From Novosphingobium jiangmenense (GTDB taxonomy: Bacteria; Pseudomonadota; Alphaproteobacteria; Sphingomonadales; Sphingomonadaceae), in assembly GCF_015694345.1 (NCBI RefSeq), contig NZ_JADQDC010000005.1, positions 196,501 to 260,500 of the forward strand: a DNA stretch of 64,000 nt, given 5' to 3'. Shown here piece by piece: positions 58,210 to 64,000 of the stretch; the stretch's first letter is position 1, and each line of letters starts with the position of its first letter. Both the position numbers and the translations under genes were made by a program. Below the pieces are notes generated by a model, which saw only the letters and a list, made by a program, of their open reading frames with translations, did not search any database and was not told the DNA's origin.

Positions 58210-58725
58210 ATGGGCTATGCAGAGGACGACATGGAAAAACTGCGCGAACCTTTGGGCGAGATTGCCCAGTGCGGCCTGCCCTGCGCCCTTGAAGCGATGG
58301 GCGAGCGCTGGTCCTTCATGATCCTGCGCGCGGCCTTCAACGGCGTGCGCCACTTCGAGGATTTTCTCGAAGCCCTGGGCATCGCGCGCAACATCCTGTC
58401 CAACCGCCTGTCCCGGCTGGTCGAGGCCGGCATCCTCAAGCGCGAACATTGCGCCGATGACCGCCGCCGCATCGAATACCGCCTGACGCCCAAGGGCCTG
58501 GACCTGCTCCCCGCCATGCTGGCGCTGCGCCAATGGGGCGAAAAGTGGGAGCTGGGCGTGCCGGCAAACCCCGTGCTCTGCGATGCGCGCGACGGGCAAC
58601 CCATTGCACCGATCGGCATCATTGCGCACGATGGCCGCAGACTGGCTCCGGACGATCTCACCTGGCGCGATCGCGCCGAACTCGAAGCTTCGGACAAGCC
58701 CGCCAGTCTTCGCGAAGTCGGCTGA
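58210..58725 (+). CDS. HxlR family transcriptional regulator
   Basis: 171 residues. The HxlR winged helix spans roughly residues 20-105: CGLPCALEAMGERWSFMILR, then FEDFLEALGIARNILSNRLSRLVEAGILKREH (split) and YRLTPKGLDLLPAML. A cysteine near residue 21 is typical of redox- or aldehyde-sensing members, though not proof. A short extra C-terminus follows. Divergent from the CC_3452 gene, with a palindrome between them. Confidence 0.9.
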   Translation: MGYAEDDMEKLREPLGEIAQCGLPCALEAMGERWSFMILRAAFNGVRHFEDFLEALGIARNILSNRLSRLVEAGILKREHCADDRRRIEYRLTPKGLDLLPAMLALRQWGEKWELGVPANPVLCDARDGQPIAPIGIIAHDGRRLAPDDLTWRDRAELEASDKPASLREVG

Positions 58726-58742
58726 GCGCCCGCCAGGAAAAA

Positions 58743-58767
58743 GGGACCGCCGACAAGCGACGGTCCC
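58743..58767 (+). terminator. Hairpin downstream of the HxlR gene
   Basis: GGGACCG (58743-58749) pairs with CGGTCCC (58761-58767). A few T residues follow. It lies 18 bases after the HxlR stop and could end its transcript. Confidence 0.45.
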
Positions 58768-58820
58768 TCGAGTTTGACCCGGTGGGGGACTGGATCCGCC
58801 GGGGTTGCAAGCTGCCGGGA

Positions 58821-59147
58821 TCAGCGGACAGCAAGATCGGTCTTGGCCTTCTTCGCAGCGGCGAGGGCTGCCTCCTTGATGCCGGACTTCGCCTTACGGG
58901 CATCGGCATAGGACTTGGCAAAGCACTGGCGCGCCGCTTCCCACTCGGCCGTCGGGAGATCGGGCTGGCTCAGGCCGCACACATCCTTGGCGGCCTTGCG
59001 CAGGCGGGCGTTGAGCTGGGCGTCACCTTCCTTGGTGGAAAGATCGAGATCGGTGTAGCCAACGATGCGCGTGCCGGCGAAGGCAGGCTGGCTGGCGGAA
59101 AGGGCGAGGCCGAGGAGGCCGGCGGAGAACAGGGTCTTGGCGAACAT
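58821..59147 (-). CDS. UrcA family protein
   Basis: 108 residues. A signal peptide (SAGLLGLALSASQPAFA) leads to the UrcA core VGYTDLDLSTKEGDAQLNARLRKAAKDVC (split) and RQCFAKSYADA, with the two conserved cysteines. The family is widespread in sphingomonads with no established function. AAGGA lies seven bases before the ATG at 59147. Confidence 0.85.
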   Translation of the reverse strand: MFAKTLFSAGLLGLALSASQPAFAGTRIVGYTDLDLSTKEGDAQLNARLRKAAKDVCGLSQPDLPTAEWEAARQCFAKSYADARKAKSGIKEAALAAAKKAKTDLAVR

Positions 59148-59392
59148 GGCAACTTCCTTCGACACGGGAGCCGGGAGGGACCGGCTTTGTGGGGCTTTTC
59201 AGCGGCGTGTCGGGCAAGTCCCGTTCACCGCATGCATTTTCGCTACGCCCCGGGCCCAAGGAAATCTTGCGCGGCTCGACCAGCTTTCCGCTACGTCCGA
59301 CAAGTGCTTGGCCCGTCCGACGAAATGCAATTGCCGCTCCACGAACTGCAGGTGTGACAATTCGAAGGCGATTCTCTAAGTCTCGCCTGTCC

Positions 59393-59659
59393 ATGGCGAT
59401 TCTGATCACCTTCCTCCTCGGCATCGGCAACTTCGCGCTGCACCGCGCCGTGATGGATAGCGGACACCCGCTGCTCGGCCGCATGCCGTGGCTGGTCACC
59501 AGCTTCGGCGGACGCTTCACGATGCTGGTGGAGTTCCTGCTGCTGGTGGCGGCGCTGATGTTCGCATCCGAAGGCGTCGTCGGCGGACCGATCGCCTATG
59601 TCATCTACTCGGTGCTCAACAGCTTCTCGGCCTGGCTGATCCTGACCGACCAGGTGTGA
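59393..59659 (+). CDS. Small membrane protein
   Basis: 88 residues with two or three hydrophobic segments (AILITFLLGIGNFALHRAVM, LVEFLLLVAALMFASEGVVG, AYVIYSVLNSFSAWLIL). Family unknown. Ribosome site weak. It ends 35 bases before the diacylglycerol-kinase-like gene. Confidence 0.65.
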   Translation: MAILITFLLGIGNFALHRAVMDSGHPLLGRMPWLVTSFGGRFTMLVEFLLLVAALMFASEGVVGGPIAYVIYSVLNSFSAWLILTDQV

Positions 59660-59694
59660 AGGAACCGCCGCGCCCGCCGCAGGTTCTGCGAGGG

Positions 59695-60546
59695 ATGACG
59701 CACCTCCCCCTCTGGCTCGTGACGAACGCCGCAAGTGGCAGCAACAGCGATGCAGCAGTCGAGGACCTCGTCGCGTCGCTCTCGGCCAGCGGCTGCGCCC
59801 CGGCACGGATCATCCGTTTCCCCGACGAGCAACTGCCCACGCGAGAAGCCCTCGAAGCCGAGGAGGTGGCGACTCTGGCGGTCTTTACCGGCGACGGGAC
59901 GATCAACGCTGCAGCCTCGGCGCTCGAAGGCTGGGCCGGGGCGCTGCTGGTCCTGCCCGGCGGCACGCAGAACCTGCTGTCGAAATCGCTGCATGGCGAT
60001 GTGCCGGCCGAGGAGATCATCGGCAAGCTGGCCAGTGCACGGCGCATCCGCCGCAATGCGCTGCGGACCACGCAAGGCGTTGCCCTCGTCGAGCTGCTTG
60101 CAGGACCCGGCGCGATGTGGGCGGACGTGCGCGAGAGCGTGCGCGATCTTGACCTTGCGACCATTGCCGAGACATTCACGACGGCGCTGCGCGAAACCCG
60201 CGAGGGCCCCGGCGTGCGGCTCGCCGAACCAGCAGCAGGAGGCAAGCCGGAGGGCCATCGCGCGATCCGCATGGCGCCGACCGATGCCGATTGCATGGAA
60301 GCCGACGGCTACGACTTTGCCGACTGGGGCGAGTTCGCTGCGCAAGGCTTTGCGATGCTGGTCAAGCGCGATTTCCGGCAGGGTCCGCATGACGAGCTGG
60401 GCCGCTTCCCCTCAGCCGTGATCGAGAGCGACAGCGCCATTGCCCTGATGATCGACGGCGAACGGCGGAAGGGCGATCGGCGTGAGACCGTAGTCTGCGA
60501 ACAGTTCGCGCTCGACTTTCTGTCCACCTGCGTGCCCGCCTCTTGA
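59695..60546 (+). CDS. Diacylglycerol kinase catalytic domain protein
   Basis: 283 residues. The N-terminal half has the lipid-kinase signatures VTNAASGSNSDAAVEDLVASL and the nucleotide-binding TGDGTINAAASALEG with PGGTQNLLSK. Such enzymes phosphorylate diacylglycerol or related lipids. The following phosphoesterase gene begins 34 bases downstream, suggesting the two act on related substrates (inference). Confidence 0.85.
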   Translation: MTHLPLWLVTNAASGSNSDAAVEDLVASLSASGCAPARIIRFPDEQLPTREALEAEEVATLAVFTGDGTINAAASALEGWAGALLVLPGGTQNLLSKSLHGDVPAEEIIGKLASARRIRRNALRTTQGVALVELLAGPGAMWADVRESVRDLDLATIAETFTTALRETREGPGVRLAEPAAGGKPEGHRAIRMAPTDADCMEADGYDFADWGEFAAQGFAMLVKRDFRQGPHDELGRFPSAVIESDSAIALMIDGERRKGDRRETVVCEQFALDFLSTCVPAS

Positions 60547-60580
60547 CCGCCGACCGCCCAGCGACGATCACCCCCGCCCA

Positions 60581-61429
60581 ATGACCCGCCTGTTCCACAT
60601 CAGCGACATCCATTTCGGCCTTGAAGATCGCCGCGCGCTCGACTGGGTGGCGCAGTGCATCGCGCGCGAGAAGCCCGATGCTGTGGCGATTACCGGCGAT
60701 CTGACCATGCGGGCGCGGCACCGCGAATTCACCGCCGCCTGTCACTGGATCAAGGCGCTGGACGTGCCGGTAACGGTAGAAGTGGGCAATCACGACCTGC
60801 CCTATTTCAACCTGATCGAGCGCTTCGTCGATCCCTACCGCCGCTTCCGTTCGATCGAGGGCGTGCTGGAGCGCGAGCTGCCGATCCCCGGTGCGAAAAT
60901 CGTGCCGCTCAAGACGACTGCGCGTGCGCAGCTTCGCCTCAACTGGTCGAAAGGCACGGTCGGCAAGGCGGCCCTCGCGCAGACTCTGGCTGCGATCGAC
61001 GCCCTGCCCCAAGGCACGCGCGCCATTGTCGCCTGCCATCATCCGCTGGTGGAAGCCGGCACGCGGGGCAAGGCGCTGACGCGGGGCGGCAACCATGCCC
61101 TCGCCGAGCTGGCCAGCCGCAACGTCCTCGCCGTGCTTTCAGGCCATGTCCACGATGCCTTCGACCTGATCCATCCGACGCCCAATGGGCCGGTGCGGAT
61201 GATCGGCGCGGGCACGCTCAGCCAGCGCGTGCGCTCGACCCCGCCCAGCTTCAACGAACTGACGCTGGACGGCGATCACATTACCGTGCGCGTACGCAAC
61301 CTCGAACACGTCCCCACGCGCGATATGCTGATCGACGACGTGCCGGAGAACGCGCTGCCGCCGAGGACCGAGGGCGAGCCGGTGGCGCCGGTCGCCGCCG
61401 TCCCGGCGGTTGATCCCCCAATTCACTGA
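60581..61429 (+). CDS. Calcineurin-like metallophosphoesterase
   Basis: 282 residues. Metal-ligand motifs SDIHFG, ITGDLTMRAR, VEVGNHDLP, ACHHPLVE and LSGHVHDA are intact. It could act on lipid phosphates or UDP-sugar lipids, as neighbours of diacylglycerol kinase genes sometimes do, but no substrate can be read. It converges with the DUF2322 gene, seven bases from its stop. Confidence 0.88.
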   Translation: MTRLFHISDIHFGLEDRRALDWVAQCIAREKPDAVAITGDLTMRARHREFTAACHWIKALDVPVTVEVGNHDLPYFNLIERFVDPYRRFRSIEGVLERELPIPGAKIVPLKTTARAQLRLNWSKGTVGKAALAQTLAAIDALPQGTRAIVACHHPLVEAGTRGKALTRGGNHALAELASRNVLAVLSGHVHDAFDLIHPTPNGPVRMIGAGTLSQRVRSTPPSFNELTLDGDHITVRVRNLEHVPTRDMLIDDVPENALPPRTEGEPVAPVAAVPAVDPPIH

Positions 61430-61435
61430 ACGACT

Positions 61436-61786
61436 TCACTGGGCGACGGCGACGATCTCCAGCGCGGGCGCACCGGCCGCGATCTCGAGCAGGCGATCGA
61501 TGTTGGGATGGGCCCCGGGCCGCGCTCTGGCATCGGGGGTGTGTTCGGCGAACACGTCCAGCGCGTGAGCAGCGGCGGCTGCGTCGAGCTTGCCGAAGCA
61601 GAGTTCGAGGTAGTTGTAGACCTTGAGCGAGCCTTGCTTGCCGGGTTCGTTGGGGATCGTTGCCACAACCGCGCCCGAAGCATCGCGCAGATCGATGCGG
61701 GCAATGCCGTCAATCGCCGGAAGCAGGGCCAGGTTGTCCTTGAACGAGGCGGTCGGCGTGATCGGGGTCATCATTGCCGAAGTCAT
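61436..61786 (-). CDS. DUF2322 family protein
   Basis: 116 residues that look like DUF2322: SFKDNLALLPAIDGIARIDLRD, then GSLKVYNYLELCFGKLD and a short C-terminus ending EIVAVAQ. Function unknown. The start ATG overlaps the panC stop as ATGA, so it is probably translated from the panC transcript. Confidence 0.75.
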   Translation of the reverse strand: MTSAMMTPITPTASFKDNLALLPAIDGIARIDLRDASGAVVATIPNEPGKQGSLKVYNYLELCFGKLDAAAAAHALDVFAEHTPDARARPGAHPNIDRLLEIAAGAPALEIVAVAQ

Positions 61787-62655
61787 TTCAAGCCCACTCC
61801 CATGTTGTCGATCAATCGCGCCGCGCCGATGCGGGCGGCGACGAGCAGGCGGGCGCTTTGCCCGGTGAAGGTCTCGATGGCTTCAAGCGTCGCGGCATCG
61901 CGCAAGTCGGCATAATCGACGCTGGTGAATCCAGCCGAGAGAATGTCCGCATTCAAGGTGGCGAGGGATTGCGCCACGTCGGCACCGCCCTGAATCGCGG
62001 CAATCGCCCGGCGCATGGCGGCGGAGAGACCGGCGGCCTGTGCGCGCTCCTCTCCGGTCAGGTACTGGTTGCGGCTGCTCATGGCGAGGCCGCTCGCCTC
62101 GCGCACGGTCTCGACGCCGATGATGTTGGCGACCTGCGGCTGGGTCAGATCGAGATCGCGCGCCATGCGGCGGATGATGGCAAGTTGCTGCCAGTCCTTC
62201 TCGCCGAACAGGGCGTAATCCGGGCGGACCTGGTTGAACAGCTTGCACACCACGGTGGCGACGCCATCGAAGTGGCCGGGGCGCGCCGCACCGCAGGCAA
62301 CGTCGCCGAGGCCGGAGACCGAGATGTTGGTGGCGTAGCCTTCAGGATACATCTGGTCGACCGTCGGCGCCCAGAGCACAGCGACGCCTTCCGCATCGAG
62401 CAGCGCGGCGTCGGCGGCAAGGCGGCGGGGGTAGGCGTCGAGATCTTCGTTCGGGCCGAACTGGCGCGGATTGACGAAGATCGATGCAACCACATGGTCC
62501 GCATGGCGGTGCGCCTGCCGCACCAGGGTAAGGTGGCCTTCGTGCAGCGCGCCCATGGTGGGGACGAACGCGACCGTTTTTCCCCTGATTTTGAGCGCGT
62601 CGACCGCCTTGCGCAGGTCTTCCAGCCGGTTGATCGTTTGCACCTTGGCAACCAC
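61783..62655 (-). CDS. panC: Pantothenate synthetase
   Basis: Condenses pantoate with beta-alanine using ATP. Motifs: nucleotide-binding PTMGALHEGHLTLV, then FVNPRQFGPNED, ALFGEKDWQQL and SSRNQYLTGEER. 290 residues from the GTG at 62655; a GTG at 62643 giving MQTINR is closer to the usual N-terminus. Divergent from mipZ. Confidence 0.95.
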   Translation of the reverse strand: MVAKVQTINRLEDLRKAVDALKIRGKTVAFVPTMGALHEGHLTLVRQAHRHADHVVASIFVNPRQFGPNEDLDAYPRRLAADAALLDAEGVAVLWAPTVDQMYPEGYATNISVSGLGDVACGAARPGHFDGVATVVCKLFNQVRPDYALFGEKDWQQLAIIRRMARDLDLTQPQVANIIGVETVREASGLAMSSRNQYLTGEERAQAAGLSAAMRRAIAAIQGGADVAQSLATLNADILSAGFTSVDYADLRDAATLEAIETFTGQSARLLVAARIGAARLIDNMGVGLK

Positions 62656-62740
62656 TCCACTAAGTCTGACCGGACGGGCGATACGGGCGGCGAACGCCTC
62701 CCGCAAGCCCGCGCATCAACAGCCAGAGAGTACCCGAACC

Positions 62741-63559
62741 TTGTCGAATGGCACCCATCGCATTGTATTCGCCAACGAAAAGGGCGGCACCGGCAAGTCC
62801 ACCACGGCGGTCCACGTGGCCGTGGCGCTGGCCTATCAGGGCGCGCGGGTTGCGACGATCGACCTCGATCACCGCCAGCGCACGATGCACCGCTATTTCG
62901 AGAACCGCGCCGAGACGATGAAGCGGCGCGAGATCAGCCTGCCGAGCGCCAGCTTCGGGGTCTATCCGCACGACAGTGCCGAAGGTCTCGACGACCTGAC
63001 CGCACAGCTTTCGCAGAACCACGATTTCATCGTCTTCGATACGCCGGGCCGCGACGATCCGCTCGCCCGCCATGTCGCCACCCAGGCCGATACGCTGGTC
63101 ACGCCGCTCAACGACAGCTTCGTCGACTTCGACCTGATCGGGCAGGTGGACGCCGAGACGTTCAAGGTGCGCCGCCTGTCGTTCTATGCCGAACTGATCT
63201 GGGAAGCGCGCAAGAAGCGGGCGATGGCGACGATCAAGGATGCGCGCCGCGAGATGGACTGGGTCGTGGTGCGCAACCGCACCGGCTATACCGAAGCGCG
63301 CAACCAGCGCCGCATCGACCAGGCGCTGACCGAACTGTCCAAGCGCGTCGGCTTCCGCGTGGCGAGCGGCCTTTCCGAACGCGTGATCTATCGCGAGCTG
63401 TTCCCGAGCGGGCTGACCCTGCTCGACAAGGGGCATCTGGGCGAACTGGGCACCAGCCACCTTGTCGCGCGGCAGGAACTGCGCACGCTGGTGGCGGGGC
63501 TGAACCTTCCGGTGCCCGCAAAGGCAGAGGCCGAACTGCCGCTGGACAACGTCGCCTGA
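62741..63559 (+). CDS. mipZ: Division plane positioning ATPase MipZ
   Basis: ParA-family ATPase that forms gradients from the poles and restricts FtsZ to midcell in alphaproteobacteria. Deviant Walker A NEKGGTGKST with K14 and K19, then IDLDHRQRTMHRYFENR, a switch IVFDTPGRDD, and the MipZ-specific TPLNDSFVDFDLIG and ERVIYRELFPSGLTLLD. 272 residues from a TTG at 62741 that opens conserved sequence (SNGTHRIVFANEKGG). The next gene overlaps its stop. Confidence 0.93.
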   Translation: MSNGTHRIVFANEKGGTGKSTTAVHVAVALAYQGARVATIDLDHRQRTMHRYFENRAETMKRREISLPSASFGVYPHDSAEGLDDLTAQLSQNHDFIVFDTPGRDDPLARHVATQADTLVTPLNDSFVDFDLIGQVDAETFKVRRLSFYAELIWEARKKRAMATIKDARREMDWVVVRNRTGYTEARNQRRIDQALTELSKRVGFRVASGLSERVIYRELFPSGLTLLDKGHLGELGTSHLVARQELRTLVAGLNLPVPAKAEAELPLDNVA

Positions 63560-63849
63560 TGGTCAAGCTGCTCACGCTCGCGGTCCTCGCCAGCCTTGCC
63601 TGCAAGCTGCTGGCAGGGCGCTGGCCGTGGGAACTGTTGCAGGGGGACCCGCGCGCCGCGAACGAGAGCCGGGCGCGCAACCTCCTCGGTATCGGACCGC
63701 AGGCGGGCTATGACGAGGTGATCGAGGCGCATCGGCGGCTGATCCAGAAGGTCCACCCCGACCGGGGCGGCAGCAACGAGGCAGTGCACGAGGCCAATGC
63801 CGCGCGCGACCTGCTGCTGGCGCGACTGGCCGACCGGCGCGGGGCCTGA
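63559..63849 (+). CDS. Membrane-anchored J-domain protein
   Basis: 96 residues. An N-terminal hydrophobic helix (VKLLTLAVLASLACKLL) is followed by a compact J-domain with LGIGPQAGYDEVIEAHRRLIQ and the HPD motif at residues 66-68 in KVHPDRGGS. The layout is that of Tim14/DjlA-like membrane J-proteins that recruit DnaK to a membrane site. The start codon overlaps the mipZ stop (TGATG), so translation is coupled. Confidence 0.88.
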   Translation: MVKLLTLAVLASLACKLLAGRWPWELLQGDPRAANESRARNLLGIGPQAGYDEVIEAHRRLIQKVHPDRGGSNEAVHEANAARDLLLARLADRRGA

Positions 63850-63861
63850 TCGGCTCAAACC

Positions 63862-64000
63862 GTGACGGGGCACCGCTTTCACCCCTCGATCCTGCGCGAA
63901 TACGACATTCGCGGCGTCTTCGGCGAGACCCTCAGCACGGACGACGCGCGCGCGGTCGGGCGCAGCTTCGGCAGCGTGGTGCGCGCTCGGGGGGGAAGCC
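63862..64000 (+). CDS. Phosphomannomutase/phosphoglucomutase, N-terminal fragment
   Basis: 46 residues before the window edge, starting with GTG at 63862. [20 protein letters not shown] is the conserved N-terminus of the bacterial phosphomannomutase/phosphoglucomutase family. The active-site serine region is beyond the window. It follows the J-protein gene after 12 bases. Confidence 0.85.
   Translation, partial: MTGHRFHPSILREYDIRGVFGETLSTDDARAVGRSFGSVVRARGGS

Overview
The window is one contiguous piece of a high-GC alphaproteobacterial chromosome, most likely an order Sphingomonadales organism close to Novosphingobium or Sphingobium. The basis is the combination of CtrA, MipZ, a DUF4167 protein, a CC_3452-type secreted protein, an UrcA protein, a membrane-tethered LuxR-type regulator, GANTC clusters ahead of cell-cycle genes and EcfG-type promoter motifs. 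I saw no rRNA, tRNA, CRISPR array, phage or insertion sequence. Gene density is normal for a core chromosomal region, so most genes are housekeeping.

Layout. 1-5.6 kb (minus): lnt (cut by the window edge), a DUF4167 protein, then prmC, prfA and hisS (translation termination and tRNA charging). 5.7-8.9 kb (plus): a secreted M61 aminopeptidase, a DUF1345 membrane protein and ppa. 8.9-12.1 kb (minus): BON-MscS channel, pmbA, small membrane protein. 12.3-14.7 kb (plus): lptB and rpoN. 14.7-20.9 kb (minus): the most unusual locus, a four-gene apparent operon with a FAD oxidoreductase fused to two cyclic-nucleotide-binding domains and a four-cluster ferredoxin, a membrane b-type cytochrome, an FHA-domain decaheme cytochrome c, and a cyclic-nucleotide-phosphodiesterase-like metallophosphoesterase. 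A CcmI-like TPR gene is divergent from it.

22.2-33 kb: ctrA with a rich promoter region, a LuxR-type regulator, trmB, a TauE-type exporter, nadB, an orphan ABC ATPase, a CHCC zinc protein, tldD (partner of pmbA), acetyltransferase, ispG. 33-37.6 kb: lipoprotein, acetyltransferase, two L,D-transpeptidase-type proteins, a DMT transporter. 37.8-44 kb: acnA, moeB-like, dnaA and rpsT, with two intergenic palindromic repeat elements. 44-49.8 kb: cytochrome P450, hemH, an orphan molybdopterin oxidoreductase large subunit, and mrp.

49.9-64 kb: hflK-hflC-degP (membrane protein quality control, with an EcfG-like promoter before degP), a class A PBP, msrB, small secreted proteins around an HxlR regulator, a diacylglycerol-kinase-like protein next to a phosphoesterase, panC with a coupled DUF2322 gene, and divergently mipZ, a membrane J-protein and the start of a phosphomannomutase gene.

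The best candidate for an undescribed system is the 14.7-20.9 kb redox operon. Its parts suggest electron flow from a nicotinamide-linked flavin through Fe-S clusters and a di-heme membrane b cytochrome to a periplasmic decaheme, with cyclic nucleotide and phosphopeptide inputs. That chain is an inference from domains and gene order, not something shown by sequence alone.
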